Assembly (NCBI RefSeq): GCF_029255285.1
Contig: NZ_JAPUVI010000024.1
Coordinates: forward strand, 57,869 to 121,868
From: Accumulibacter sp.
GTDB lineage: Bacteria; Pseudomonadota; Gammaproteobacteria; Burkholderiales; Rhodocyclaceae
Reading direction: 5' to 3'
DNA length: 64,000 nucleotides
Part shown: positions 8,819 to 18,111 of the stretch, one piece after another
How positions within the stretch are numbered: position 1 is the stretch's first letter
Layout: every line of letters starts with the position of its first letter
Notes under the pieces: generated by a model
What the model saw: the letters and a program-made list of their open reading frames with translations, nothing else
Databases searched by the model: none
What the model was told of the DNA's origin: nothing
Position numbers and translations under genes: made by a program

Positions 8819-9262
8819 ATGGCACAAGGCAGACGCGATAACCCCGTTGTGGTCACCGAACATGGACGGCGACCCTACCAGCAGAACGTGCATATCGGCA
8901 AGCACCACTTGATCGCCGACGAGCCCACAGACCTGGGCGGTACCGACGCCGGGCCGGCTCCCTTCGACCTCCTCCTCGCCAGCCTTGGCGCATGCACTTC
9001 GATAACCTTGCGCATGTACGCCGATCGCAAGAGACTGCCGCTGACCGGGATCAGCGTCGCTTTGGCGCACGACAACGTCGAGGTCGAAGGGCGCAAGGTC
9101 GATCGAGTCTCGCGCACCATCGCTCTGCAAGGCGAGCTGACGACCGAGCAGCGTGACAGCCTGCTGACCATCGCCAACAAGTGCCCAATGTATCGCACGC
9201 TGCAGTCGGCAATTGTCATCGAGAGTGCGCTCGCCGACGCCGGCTCGCCGGCGGTCGAGTGA
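8819..9262 (+). CDS. OsmC family peroxiredoxin-like protein
   Basis: OsmC/Ohr-fold protein of 147 residues. Members reduce organic hydroperoxides with a two-cysteine active site. Cys59 sits in ASLGACTSITLRMYA and Cys122 in NKCPMYRTL, the conserved pair that marks the family. The spacing looks more like the YhfA/OsmC-like branch than classical Ohr, so the substrate is unknown. The ATG at 8819 has GGAG about ten bases upstream. It is likely its own unit, because a terminator-like T run follows it. It is cytoplasmic, without a signal sequence. Confidence 0.88.
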   Translation: MAQGRRDNPVVVTEHGRRPYQQNVHIGKHHLIADEPTDLGGTDAGPAPFDLLLASLGACTSITLRMYADRKRLPLTGISVALAHDNVEVEGRKVDRVSRTIALQGELTTEQRDSLLTIANKCPMYRTLQSAIVIESALADAGSPAVE

Positions 9263-9270
9263 GCGACCAC

Positions 9271-9292
9271 GGCGCAAACGGCCGCTTTTTTT
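9271..9292 (+). terminator. Possible rho-independent terminator after the OsmC gene
   Basis: Just after the OsmC stop a short GC stem (CGGC / GCCG around ACGGCGCAAACGGCCG) leads directly into seven T residues at 9286-9292. The stem is short but can be extended imperfectly with the flanking AGC/GCT. It fits the end of this transcription unit. Confidence 0.5.
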
Positions 9293-9423
9293 CGCCAAGG
9301 TACGACGCCGTGCCGTCTGTCCGAGCACCCTAGGGCCTGGCTGACCCTACTTCTACAGTGGAGAATTTCACCGCAAAGCGTCTTTGGAGCTTCCCGCCTA
9401 GAGACTTCCCGATGCGTCTATGG

Positions 9424-9461
9424 TAAAATTGGTGCGGCGCAACATCCACCTGTACCGCACC
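9424..9461 (+). promoter_or_regulatory. Leader element of the pat gene: -10-like box and inverted repeat
   Basis: A -10-like TAAAAT at 9424-9429 is followed by a perfect seven-base inverted repeat, GGTGCGG (9431-9437) and CCGCACC (9455-9461), with a 17-base interior, 27 bases before the ATG. It could be an operator close to the transcription start or a 5' hairpin. I could not find a convincing -35 box. The rest of the 225-base gap between the OsmC gene and pat shows only the terminator-like run. Confidence 0.35.
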
Positions 9462-9487
9462 TCGCTGAAGAGGTGAAAGGGCCCATC

Positions 9488-12178
9488 ATGCTAGAACATC
9501 ACTACCTCACCACTCTGTTCGAACCCAAATCCGTCGCCGTCATCGGCGCTTCCGACCGCGAAGACTCCGTCGGCAATGTTCTCTTCCGGAACATCCTCGA
9601 CTCCGGTTACAAGGGCCGCCTCTACCCGATCAATACCGCCCACGACACCATCCAGGGAGTACAGGCCTACAAGTCGATCGAAGAAATCAGTGCCCGAGTC
9701 GAGTTGGCTGTAGTCGTCACGCGACCGCAGACCGTCCCGAAGATCATCGAACAATGCGGTCGCAGCGGGGTCAAGAACGCGATAGTGATCACTTCCGGCT
9801 TTGCGGAGGCCGGCCATTCGGGTGCCGCGCTCGAACGCAAGATGATGGAAATTGCCCGCAGCTACGGCGTCCGTCTCCTTGGTCCGAACTGCCTGGGCGT
9901 CATTCGTCCGAACCTGGGCCTCAACGCGACATTTGCTCGCGTCAAAGCCAACGTCGGCCATCTGGCACTGGTTTCACAATCCGGCGCCATCTGCTCGGCT
10001 GTCCTCGACTGGGCGACCGCCAATCGTATCGGTTTTTCGAGCGTCATCTCGCTCGGAGGGACCGCCGACGTCGACTTCGGCGAGATCCTCGACTACCTGA
10101 TTTACGATAACTTCACGCATTACATCCTGCTCTACGTCGAAGGCATCCGTGACGCGCGGCGCTTCATGAGTGCGCTGCGCTCGGCGGCCCGGATCAAGCC
10201 GATCGTTCTGCTCAAGGCGGGCCGCCACGCCGGTGGGCTGGCGGCAGTCGAAACGCACTCGGGAATGGCCGCCGGTTCGGACATCGTTTTCGAAGCAGCC
10301 GTCCGCCGGGCCGGCGTGGTTCGCGTCAAGAACATCGGGCAATTGTTCTACGCGGCCAAGGCACTCGCCTCGAAATTTCGGCCCCAGGGCAAGCGGCTGG
10401 GAATTATCACCAATGGCGGCGGCCCGGGCGCAATGGCGGCCGACCGCGCCGGCGACCTCGAGATCCCGCTCGCGGAGCTCTCAGCCAGCACGATCCAGAC
10501 GCTGAACGCGGCCATGCCGCCAACGTGGTCGCAACGCAACCCGGTCGACATCGAGGGCGATGCGACGCCCAGGCGTTATCACGACGCAATTCTGGCCGTC
10601 GCTGAAGACACCGAAGTCGACGGCGTGTTGGTGATGCTGTCACCGCAAGCCATGACTCAGCCAATGGAAGTCGCCAAGGCGGTGATCGAGGTCGATCTGC
10701 TGACCGCGAAGCCGATACTGACCTGCTGGATGGGCGAGGAGCAGGTCCATGAGGCCCGCTCGCTGCTCGAAGACTCGGGCATTCCCTCTTTTCGCATGCC
10801 GGAAACCGCGGTCGAACTGTATTACCACATCTCCACCTACTACTGGAACCAGAAGCTGCTGCTGCAAACGCCGGCCCCCGTCTCCAAGCATGCGCGCCCG
10901 GAAACCGAAGGCGCCAAGATGCTGATCGAGGCGGTCCTGCAGGAGCGTCGCAAGCTGCTCTCGGAGATGGAATCGAAGGCCATCTTGCGTGCCTTCCGCA
11001 TTCCAGTGGCGCAGACCATGGTCGCCCATACGCCGACCGAATCCCTGTTGCTGGCCGAACAGATCGGTTTTCCGATCGCCATGAAGATCGACTCGCCCGA
11101 CATCGTCCACAAGAGCGAAGTGGGCGGCGTGCGGCTCAACATCACCAATGCCCCGGCAGCACGCAACGCGTATCACGACATCATCGAGACGGTTAAGAAA
11201 AGGCATCCGACGGCGCGCATCAACGGCCTGTCGATCGAACCCTACCTAGCGCGCCCGAACGGCCGCGAACTGATGATCGGCGTTTCCCGCGATGCGATTT
11301 TCGGCCCAATCATCACCTTCGGCGCTGGCGGTACCGAAGTGGAAGTATTCAGCGACCGCGCTGTCGCGCTGCCGCCACTGAACCGCTTCCTGGCCCGCGA
11401 TCTGATTGCTTCGACGCGCGCCTCCAAGCTCCTCGGTGCCTTCCGCAACATGCCGCCGGTCAACCTGGAAGCGCTCGAAGATGTGCTGCTGCACGTCTCG
11501 CAGATGATCTGCGAGCTTCCCTGGCTGCAGGAACTCGATCTGAATCCGCTGATCGTCGATGAGAACGGCGCCATCGCCGCCGACGCGCGGATCGTCATCG
11601 ATCACGCCGCCGCATCGGGTGACCGCTATTCGCACATGGCCATCCACCCTTACCCGGTGCATCTGATCCAGGACTGGGAGTTGCCGGATGGCCGGGTGGT
11701 GACGATTCGGCCGATTCGTCCGGAGGACGCCGAGCGCGAGCAGCAGTTCGTCATCGCCATGTCCGACGAAAGCAAGTACTACCGGTTCATGGATACCATC
11801 CGCGAGCTGACCCAGACGATGCTCGTGCGCTTCACGCAGATCGACTACGACCGGGAAATGGCGCTGGTCGCCACGATCCATGACAGCGAAGGCAAAGAAA
11901 TACAGATTGGCGTCGCGCGCTACGTCACCAACCCGGACGGCGAATCGGTCGAGTTCGCGCTTGCCGTCGCCGACGACTGGCAGAAACACGGCGTCGGTCG
12001 CAAGCTGATGAACGCGCTGATCGAATGCGCGCGGGCCAAAGGCTATCGCACCGTGGTTGGCGACGTCCTGTCGATGAACACCAAGATGTTCAGCCTGATG
12101 ACCAAACTCGGCTTTACGATCCACCCGCATCCGGACGATCCGGCCGTCAAGCGGGTCATCAAGCCGCTGAACAATTAG
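9488..12178 (+). CDS. Pat/PatZ-type protein: NDP-forming acyl-CoA synthetase fused to GNAT acetyltransferase
   Basis: Large protein lysine acetyltransferase-like enzyme of 896 residues. Domain order is CoA-binding Rossmann domain (about 10-140, with AVIGASDR near the N terminus), succinyl-CoA-ligase-like domain, ATP-grasp domain (about 480-700), and C-terminal GNAT domain (about 725-890, with an acetyl-CoA loop QKHGVG). His257 in ETHSGMAAGSD corresponds in position to the catalytic phosphohistidine of NDP-forming acyl-CoA synthetases, so synthetase activity cannot be excluded. Family members acetylate and inactivate acetyl-CoA synthetase. The ATG at 9488 with AAAGG seven bases upstream is preferred over an in-frame GTG at 9473. 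It stands alone between a leader inverted repeat and a strong terminator. Confidence 0.88.
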   Translation: MLEHHYLTTLFEPKSVAVIGASDREDSVGNVLFRNILDSGYKGRLYPINTAHDTIQGVQAYKSIEEISARVELAVVVTRPQTVPKIIEQCGRSGVKNAIVITSGFAEAGHSGAALERKMMEIARSYGVRLLGPNCLGVIRPNLGLNATFARVKANVGHLALVSQSGAICSAVLDWATANRIGFSSVISLGGTADVDFGEILDYLIYDNFTHYILLYVEGIRDARRFMSALRSAARIKPIVLLKAGRHAGGLAAVETHSGMAAGSDIVFEAAVRRAGVVRVKNIGQLFYAAKALASKFRPQGKRLGIITNGGGPGAMAADRAGDLEIPLAELSASTIQTLNAAMPPTWSQRNPVDIEGDATPRRYHDAILAVAEDTEVDGVLVMLSPQAMTQPMEVAKAVIEVDLLTAKPILTCWMGEEQVHEARSLLEDSGIPSFRMPETAVELYYHISTYYWNQKLLLQTPAPVSKHARPETEGAKMLIEAVLQERRKLLSEMESKAILRAFRIPVAQTMVAHTPTESLLLAEQIGFPIAMKIDSPDIVHKSEVGGVRLNITNAPAARNAYHDIIETVKKRHPTARINGLSIEPYLARPNGRELMIGVSRDAIFGPIITFGAGGTEVEVFSDRAVALPPLNRFLARDLIASTRASKLLGAFRNMPPVNLEALEDVLLHVSQMICELPWLQELDLNPLIVDENGAIAADARIVIDHAAASGDRYSHMAIHPYPVHLIQDWELPDGRVVTIRPIRPEDAEREQQFVIAMSDESKYYRFMDTIRELTQTMLVRFTQIDYDREMALVATIHDSEGKEIQIGVARYVTNPDGESVEFALAVADDWQKHGVGRKLMNALIECARAKGYRTVVGDVLSMNTKMFSLMTKLGFTIHPHPDDPAVKRVIKPLNN

Positions 12179-12257
12179 CCGGCCAGAGTTTCCAGGGGCC
12201 GGGGGCACAGGCAGCGCGTCAACCTACGCCGAGTCGAAGTCTTCGGCCCCGCCCCGC

Positions 12258-12297
12258 AAAAAGCCGCCGGTGAAGAAAACAGCCGGCGGCCTTTCTC
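12258..12297. terminator. Bidirectional-type hairpin terminator
   Basis: Perfect eight-base stem GCCGCCGG (12263-12270) and CCGGCGGC (12283-12290), preceded by an A run and followed by CTTTCTC. It lies between the convergent pat and DUF3460 genes and could end transcription from both sides. Confidence 0.8.
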
Positions 12298-12321
12298 GCT
12301 ACGCGGGTGGCACTCCCAGTC

Positions 12322-12519
12322 CTATTGCGGCTCGAAATTGACGTCGTAAGGATAGGAACGAGGAGCTTCGGTAGACTCGCGACGCGCCTTCTCCTCGTCG
12401 AGATCGACCTTCCTGTCCCACCAAATCGCCCGACCTTGACGCTGATCGGCGAGCCATTCGGGGTGTCGAGCCATCATCTCGCGCATGAACTTGGTGTGAT
12501 CGGACTCGTACAACGCCAT
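12322..12519 (-). CDS. DUF3460 family protein
   Basis: Small 65-residue protein of the betaproteobacterial DUF3460 family, function unknown. The conserved opening MALYESDHTKFMREM and the centre QGRAIWWDRKVDLDEE are visible, with a proline/tyrosine-rich end (RSYPYDV). The start at 12519 has a near-perfect AGGAGGA ribosome site on the minus strand. An in-frame start 27 bases further upstream lacks one. It is highly charged, soluble and has no signal sequence. Confidence 0.85.
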   Translation of the reverse strand: MALYESDHTKFMREMMARHPEWLADQRQGRAIWWDRKVDLDEEKARRESTEAPRSYPYDVNFEPQ

Positions 12520-12636
12520 CTCGCTTCCTCCTAAAAAAATCACCAATTTCCGTACGTTGCCGGCAAGCCGCTGTGTAACCGCAATTATACGCTCGCCGAC
12601 GGCTTGCTGCCCGAAGCCCCAGCCGGCACGGCCGTA

Positions 12637-12870
12637 TCAGTGAACCATGATCGGCCGCGCTGCGCCGGCACAGTACTCATCCAGCAACGCGTCTATTGAC
12701 TGTTCGTCACGCTCGCTTTTGGGGATGCCGTCGATCGCCTGGCGCAAATCCCTGGCTACCGACCCCTGGATGAAGAGACTGCGGCCGGCCGCCTTGTCTA
12801 GCAACTCGAAGCTTTGTTGCACAGGGTAGGCCACGATCGCGTAGTGCGGACTGTTGTAGACGATGTTCAT
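12637..12870 (-). CDS. DUF3567 family protein
   Basis: Small protein of 77 residues (MNIVYNSPHYAIVAY...) matching the betaproteobacterial DUF3567 family, function unknown. The pattern 'YNS.HYAIV' followed by '...FELLDKAAGRSLFI.GSVA' is the recognisable part. The start at 12870 is supported by AGGAAAGGGG upstream on the minus strand. A longer in-frame version from 12930 would lack this. It lies between DUF3460 and clpB on the same strand, 123 bases after the clpB stop. Confidence 0.8.
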   Translation of the reverse strand: MNIVYNSPHYAIVAYPVQQSFELLDKAAGRSLFIQGSVARDLRQAIDGIPKSERDEQSIDALLDEYCAGAARPIMVH

Positions 12871-12992
12871 GTGTAACCCCTTTCCTGTCGAAGGCAGGAT
12901 ACGCCAGTTCATCCCAATGGGTGACCGCACATCCCGCGATCACCCCCAGTAAAAAAGCAAAATTCGTGCCCAAAATATCTGTCAGTTAGGCT

Positions 12993-15572
12993 TCATCCCT
13001 TTTCGAAGCGCATTATTCCGCCTTCGCCGACGACACGAATCGTGTCGCCCGCCGCAAACCGCCCCTCGAGGATGGCCTTGGCCAAAGGATCCTCGATCTG
13101 CGACTGGATCGCACGCTTGAGCGGGCGGGCGCCATAGACCGCATCGAAACCGGCCATCGCGAGCTTCGCCAAGACACCGTCACCCACTTCCAGATTCAGT
13201 TCGAGCTGCGCCAGGCGCTGTTCGAGGTAGGCCAGCTGAATCGTGGCAATAGCCTTGATATGCTGTTCGTCGAGCGCATGGAAGACCACGACTTCGTCGA
13301 TCCGGTTGATGAACTCGGGCCGGAAATAGGTCTTCACTTCACCCATCACTGCCAGCTTGATCAACTGGTAATCATCGCCCGCCATCTGCTGGATCATCTG
13401 ACTGCCGAGGTTGGACGTCATGACGATGACCGTATTCTTGAAGTCCACCGTCCGTCCGTGCCCATCGGTCATCCGTCCGTCGTCGAGGACTTGCAACAGC
13501 ACGTTGAAGACATCCTGGTGCGCCTTTTCCACTTCGTCGAGCAAGATCACCGAATAGGGCTTGCGCCGCACGGCTTCGGTCAGGTAACCGCCCTCCTCGT
13601 AACCGACATAACCCGGCGGCGCACCGATGAGGCGTGACACCGAGTGCTTCTCCATGAATTCACTCATATCGACACGAATCAAGTGCTCCTCGGAGTCGAA
13701 CAGGAAAGCGGCGAGTGCCTTGCACAATTCGGTCTTGCCGACACCCGTCGGGCCGAGAAAGAGGAACGAACCGTAGGGTCGGTTCGGATCGGCGAGACCG
13801 GCCCGCGAACGGCGAATGGCATTGGCGACCAGACGCACGGCCTCGTCCTGGCCAACCACGCGCTGATGAATTCTCTCTTCCATGCGCAACAGCTTCTCGC
13901 GCTCGCCCTGCATCATCTTCGACACCGGAATGCCGGTCGCCCGCGACACGACTTCGGCCACCTCCTCGGTACCCACCTCGGTGCGCAGCAGCGTGTTGCG
14001 CGAACGACCGTCGCCCGATTTCTCTGCCGCGCTCAGTTGTGCCTCCAGTTGGGGCAACTTGCCATACTGAATTTCGGCTACCTTTTCCCATTTGTTCTCG
14101 CGTTGCAGATGCGCCAGTTCGAGCTTCAGCTTATCGATTTCTTCCTTGATCTTGGCGCTGCCCTGCACCTGCGCCTTTTCCGCCTTCCAGATCTCGTCGA
14201 GATCGTTGTACTCGCGCTCCAGCTTGACGAGTTCTTCCTCGATCAGATGCATGCGCTTCTTCGACGCCTCGTCTCGCTCTTTGCGCACCGCCTCGCGCTC
14301 GATCTTCAGCTGTATCATCCGCCGGTCCAGTTTGTCCATGGCTTCCGGCTTGGAATCGATCTCCATCTTGATGCGCGCTGCCGCTTCGTCGATCAGATCG
14401 ATCGCCTTGTCGGGTAGAAAGCGGTCGGTGATGTAGCGCTGCGACAGTTCGGCGGCGGCAACGATCGCTGGATCGGTGATCCCAACGCCATGGTGCAACT
14501 CATACCTCTCGCGCAGCCCGCGCAGGATGGCGATCGTCGATTCGACCGTCGGCTCGTCGACCAGAACTTTCTGGAAGCGTCGTTCGAGGGCGGCGTCCTT
14601 CTCGATGTACTTGCGGTACTCGTCGAGCGTCGTTGCGCCGACGCAGTGCAGGTCGCCACGTGCCAGCGCCGGCTTGAGCATGTTGCCGGCGTCGATCGCG
14701 CCCTCGGCTTTGCCAGCGCCAACCATGGTGTGCAATTCGTCGATGAAGACGATGATCCGTCCTTCGTCCTGTGCAATCTCCTTGAGCACCGCCTTCAGGC
14801 GCTCTTCGAACTCGCCACGATATTTCGCGCCAGCGAGCAATGCCGCCATGTCGAGGCTCAGCACCTTCTTGCCTTTCAGCGTTTCGGGAACTTCACCATT
14901 GACGATTCGCTGCGCGAGCCCCTCGACGATCGCCGTCTTGCCTACCCCCGGTTCACCGATCAACACCGGGTTGTTCTTGGTCCGCCGCTGCAGGATCTGG
15001 ATCGCCCGCCGGATCTCGTCATCACGGCCGATCACCGGGTCGAGTTTGCCGGCTCGGGCGCGTTCGGTGAGGTCGATGCAGTACTTGCTCAGCGACTGAC
15101 GCTGCCCCTCGGCCTCCTGGCTTTCGACCCCCTGGCCACCGCGCAGGGCGGCCACAGCCTGCTCGAGCGAAGGCCTCAGCAGGCCATGTTGTTTGAGCAG
15201 ACGGCCACACTCGCCCTTGTCGTCGCACAGCGCGAGCAAGAACATTTCGGAAGCAATGAACTGGTCGCCGCGTTTCTGTGCCTCCTTGTCGGTGAGGTTC
15301 AACAGATTGGTCAGATCGCGACCAACCTGGACATCGCCAGCATGCCCTTCGACTTTCGGCAGACGACTGATCGCCTGAACGAGCGCCGTCTTCAGCGGCG
15401 CCACGTTAACCCCGGCATGGGCGAGCAGCGCTGTCGTCGAACTGTCTTCCTGCTGCAACATGGCGAGCAGCAAGTGTTGTGGTTCGATGAGCTGGTTGTC
15501 GTGGCCAATGGCCAAGCTCTGGGCATCGGCCAGCGCTTGCTGAAACTTGGTGGTCAGTTTGTCGAGGCGCAT
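12993..15572 (-). CDS. clpB: ATP-dependent disaggregase ClpB
   Basis: Hexameric AAA+ chaperone that threads aggregated proteins through its pore together with DnaK. It has 859 residues, the usual length. In order: Clp N-domain repeats, first AAA+ module with Walker A GEPGVGKT, the coiled-coil middle domain (about 400-530, many E/K/R heptads) that separates ClpB from ClpA, second AAA+ module with Walker A GPTGVGKT, and the C-terminal small domain. The N terminus [14 protein letters not shown] is characteristic. A consensus sigma-32 promoter lies 37-64 bases upstream, matching heat-shock control. The opposite strand of this gene carries long open frames that are shadows. Confidence 0.98.
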   Translation of the reverse strand: MRLDKLTTKFQQALADAQSLAIGHDNQLIEPQHLLLAMLQQEDSSTTALLAHAGVNVAPLKTALVQAISRLPKVEGHAGDVQVGRDLTNLLNLTDKEAQKRGDQFIASEMFLLALCDDKGECGRLLKQHGLLRPSLEQAVAALRGGQGVESQEAEGQRQSLSKYCIDLTERARAGKLDPVIGRDDEIRRAIQILQRRTKNNPVLIGEPGVGKTAIVEGLAQRIVNGEVPETLKGKKVLSLDMAALLAGAKYRGEFEERLKAVLKEIAQDEGRIIVFIDELHTMVGAGKAEGAIDAGNMLKPALARGDLHCVGATTLDEYRKYIEKDAALERRFQKVLVDEPTVESTIAILRGLRERYELHHGVGITDPAIVAAAELSQRYITDRFLPDKAIDLIDEAAARIKMEIDSKPEAMDKLDRRMIQLKIEREAVRKERDEASKKRMHLIEEELVKLEREYNDLDEIWKAEKAQVQGSAKIKEEIDKLKLELAHLQRENKWEKVAEIQYGKLPQLEAQLSAAEKSGDGRSRNTLLRTEVGTEEVAEVVSRATGIPVSKMMQGEREKLLRMEERIHQRVVGQDEAVRLVANAIRRSRAGLADPNRPYGSFLFLGPTGVGKTELCKALAAFLFDSEEHLIRVDMSEFMEKHSVSRLIGAPPGYVGYEEGGYLTEAVRRKPYSVILLDEVEKAHQDVFNVLLQVLDDGRMTDGHGRTVDFKNTVIVMTSNLGSQMIQQMAGDDYQLIKLAVMGEVKTYFRPEFINRIDEVVVFHALDEQHIKAIATIQLAYLEQRLAQLELNLEVGDGVLAKLAMAGFDAVYGARPLKRAIQSQIEDPLAKAILEGRFAAGDTIRVVGEGGIMRFEKG

Positions 15573-15608
15573 TCAGTGATCCTCCAGGTAAATATCGTCC
15601 TGCGCCCC

Positions 15609-15636
15609 AGATGGGGGCGTGCCGCGCCAAGTCAAG
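15609..15636 (-). promoter_or_regulatory. Sigma-32 heat-shock promoter of clpB
   Basis: On the minus strand CTTGAC (15636-15631) and CCCCATCT (15616-15609) are separated by 14 bases, matching the sigma-32 consensus CTTGAA-N13-15-CCCCATNT. Transcription would start near 15601, about 30 bases before the clpB ATG. The -10 box is embedded in the palindrome CGCCCC-AGATG-GGGGCG, which may be chance or a binding site. Confidence 0.85.
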
Positions 15637-15725
15637 GGATTCTTGCGTCTGCCTCTCGGCGTACGTTTTTCTCTCGGCAAGGTGTGGCACAATCCGGCGA
15701 TCTCAGAAGCGGGAGGCTGCTGGAT

Positions 15726-17345
15726 ATGAAACGTCGCTCAATTCTTACGCCCCTGTGGTGGATGCTCGGTGCCACCGCCATCCTCTCGGCCGCTGTCATC
15801 GCTTACGCTCTGTTCAATCTCCAACAGATCGGCGACCGCTTCAGGAGCTTTGTCGACACCGATCACGTGCGCTACGTCAGCATCCAGGAAATGTACGCCC
15901 AGGGGCTTCAGTCGGGCCAGGCACTACGCAATATCGTGCTCGACCCAAGCAATGAACAGGGCTACAAGAACCTCGACAACGCCCACAAGAAGTTCGCCGA
16001 GGCGCTGGCGACTTCTCGCCAGGTCGCGGCCGGCGACCCGTCGATGGAAAAACTCGTCGGCGAGGTCGGCGAACGCTGGCCAGCGTTGGTGTCGTTACGT
16101 GGACGACTCGCCGAACTTGCCCGCAGCGACACCAACGGCTCCGTTGCCCAGCTCAACCACGAGGAAACGCCGGCTTGGCGCGCGCTGCGCAAGTTGCTTC
16201 TCGACGAGGTCGAACGTCAGGAAAAGATCGTCGTCGGCACACGGTCAGCGGTCAATGGGCAGGTTTCCCAGTCCTTGCGCGCCTCGCTCGGGCTGGTCTG
16301 CACGGTGGCCCTGATCTGTCTGACAATGACGATTCTTCTGGCACGCGCCATTCGCCGGCCGCTTGGCGAACTCGAAAAGTCGATGGATCAACTGGCGTCT
16401 GGCGAAGGCAATCTGACCCACCGCCTGCCGGCGAAAGCCGAGAACGAAATCGGGCGCATTTCCGGCAGCTTCAATCGCTTCGTCTGCGACCTCGACACGA
16501 CCGTCAAGGAGTTGCACCAGATCGCCGCCAAGCTCGGCCAGGCTTCGGATACCCTGGGTGCGCAGACCGAGCAGCTATCCGGGTCGACGCACTCGCAGTC
16601 TGACGCGGCGGCGTCGATTGTGACCGAGATTGAAGCACTGACCACAAGGATCGCAAGCGTTGCCGAGTCGGCGAACGACGTACGGCGGCTGTCCGACCGC
16701 AGCCTCACGGCCAGTAGCGAAGGGCAACAGCAGCTTGACCTTCAGGTGACGCAGCTCGAACGGCTGGAGCACGCGGTCTCCGAGATTGCGGCATCGGTAA
16801 CCGACTACATCGCCAGTACGCAGACCATCTCCCGCCTGACCGATGAAGTCCGGGACATCGCCAACCAGACCAACCTCCTTGCCCTCAACGCCGCCATCGA
16901 GGCGGCGCGCGCCGGTGAACAGGGACGGGGTTTTGCGGTCGTCGCCGACGAGGTCCGCAAGCTCGCAGAAAAATCCGCCGGCTCGGCCGACGAGATCAAC
17001 TCCGTTACTTCGATAATCAACGACAAGTCGGCAAGCTTGCAGGCGGTGGTTCAGGAGGGACTTGAAGCACTCGCCGCCAGCCGGCAATCACTAAACGCTG
17101 TGGTCAGCCGCCTGATCGACGGGAAGCAAGCGGTTTCGGAAGCGCATCGTGGCATCGACCAGATCACCACCGCCGTCGGCGAGCAAAAAGCCGCCAGCGA
17201 GGAGATTGCGCGCGACGTCGAAAGAATCGCATTGCTGGCCGGGGAAAACAATCGCTGCGCACAGGGCGCGGCCAACTCGGTGCACGAGTTCGAAGCCTTG
17301 GCGCGCTCCTTGCGTCAGACCGTGGCGCATTTCAAGACGACTTGA
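15726..17345 (+). CDS. Methyl-accepting chemotaxis protein
   Basis: Inner-membrane chemoreceptor of 539 residues. TM1 spans about 8-30. A periplasmic helical four-helix-type sensor (about 31-185) contains no recognisable ligand motif. TM2 spans about 186-206, HAMP about 208-260, then the long cytoplasmic coiled coil with the CheA/CheW-binding hairpin ([22 protein letters not shown] region, about 377-415). No C-terminal CheR/CheB pentapeptide is present. ATG 15726 is preceded by GGGAGG. The frame stays open for 412 codons upstream, but that part is antisense to clpB and lacks receptor features. No other chemotaxis genes are nearby, so the stimulus is unknown. Confidence 0.93.
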   Translation: MKRRSILTPLWWMLGATAILSAAVIAYALFNLQQIGDRFRSFVDTDHVRYVSIQEMYAQGLQSGQALRNIVLDPSNEQGYKNLDNAHKKFAEALATSRQVAAGDPSMEKLVGEVGERWPALVSLRGRLAELARSDTNGSVAQLNHEETPAWRALRKLLLDEVERQEKIVVGTRSAVNGQVSQSLRASLGLVCTVALICLTMTILLARAIRRPLGELEKSMDQLASGEGNLTHRLPAKAENEIGRISGSFNRFVCDLDTTVKELHQIAAKLGQASDTLGAQTEQLSGSTHSQSDAAASIVTEIEALTTRIASVAESANDVRRLSDRSLTASSEGQQQLDLQVTQLERLEHAVSEIAASVTDYIASTQTISRLTDEVRDIANQTNLLALNAAIEAARAGEQGRGFAVVADEVRKLAEKSAGSADEINSVTSIINDKSASLQAVVQEGLEALAASRQSLNAVVSRLIDGKQAVSEAHRGIDQITTAVGEQKAASEEIARDVERIALLAGENNRCAQGAANSVHEFEALARSLRQTVAHFKTT

Positions 17346-17389
17346 CCAACTGCCATCCGCAGCCACGTGGTCCTGCGGGTGCCGGTCGA

Positions 17390-17842
17390 TCAATCCTGCC
17401 AGCGTGCGGCCGCCAAGTCGTCGCCGGTGCGCGCATCGACCCAGCGCGCACCGGCCGGCGTCACTTCGCGTTTCCAGAACGGAGCGCGCGTTTTCAGGTA
17501 GTCGACGATGAACTGACAAGCGGCGAAGGACTCGTCGCGGTGCGTCCCGGCGACGGCGACGAGGACGATCTGGTCGGTCGGCAGCAAGCGGCCGACCCGG
17601 TGAATCACCAGCGTGTCGACAATCGACCAACGTCGACAGGCCTCATCGATGATCGCCTGCAAGGTCCGCTCGGTCATTCCGGGGTAATGCTCGAGCGACA
17701 TTTCGGACACTCGGCTGCCATCGTTCTGATCACGCACCAGGCCAACAAAAGAGACCAAGGCACCCACTGCGGGATTGTTCCCGCGTAGCGCCGCCAACTC
17801 GACGCTCAGATCGAAATCGGCCTCCTGTATGCGAATCGCCAT
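17390..17842 (-). CDS. moaE: Molybdopterin synthase large subunit MoaE
   Basis: Catalytic subunit of molybdopterin synthase, which inserts two sulfurs from MoaD thiocarboxylate into precursor Z. It has 150 residues. The conserved PFWKRE segment carries the active-site lysine, and GLVRD, the EHYPGM motif and HRVGRL are also typical. The start at 17842 (MAIRIQEADF) is chosen over an in-frame start 39 bases upstream that lies within moaD. Only one base separates the moaD stop from this start. It is the last gene of a minus-strand operon (ATP-grasp, mobB, moeA, moaD, moaE). Confidence 0.94.
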   Translation of the reverse strand: MAIRIQEADFDLSVELAALRGNNPAVGALVSFVGLVRDQNDGSRVSEMSLEHYPGMTERTLQAIIDEACRRWSIVDTLVIHRVGRLLPTDQIVLVAVAGTHRDESFAACQFIVDYLKTRAPFWKREVTPAGARWVDARTGDDLAAARWQD

Positions 17843-17843
17843 T

Positions 17844-18098
17844 TCAGCCTCCGGTGACCGGAGGAAAGAAAGCCACTTCATCCCCCGCCCGCAGTGGCGT
17901 ATCCAGATGCGCGAGCTCCTGATTGACCGCGTAGCGCAGATTCCTGAACGTACTCAGGCTTTGCCACCGGCCGCCGCGCATCGCCAGAAAAGCCAGCAGA
18001 CCGGCGACATCGTGCACGGAGGCGGGCAAGTCCAGTTCGTCGCTGCCCTGCCCAAGTGCTTCGCGCAGGCTGGCAAAGAAAAGCAGCTTCAACCTCAT
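17844..18098 (-). CDS. moaD: Molybdopterin synthase sulfur carrier subunit MoaD
   Basis: Ubiquitin-like sulfur carrier of 84 residues ending in the obligatory Gly-Gly (FFPPVTGG), whose C terminus is activated by MoeB and thiocarboxylated. The start at 18098 (MRLKLLFFASLREALG) matches family N termini. The frame continues upstream into moeA but that portion is not conserved. It lies 13 bases after moeA and one base before moaE, consistent with stoichiometric expression of the two synthase subunits. Confidence 0.94.
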   Translation of the reverse strand: MRLKLLFFASLREALGQGSDELDLPASVHDVAGLLAFLAMRGGRWQSLSTFRNLRYAVNQELAHLDTPLRAGDEVAFFPPVTGG

Positions 18099-18111
18099 CC
18101 GTCCCCCCGGC

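Noticed and set aside
14490-15725. A 412-codon upstream extension of the chemoreceptor frame
   Set aside because: It is antisense to clpB, has no receptor features, and a clear start with ribosome site and TM1 exists at 15726.
17346-17389. CCGCAG / CTGCGG inverted repeat between the chemoreceptor and moaE
   Set aside because: Short stem with a long loop and no T run on either side; not enough for a terminator call.
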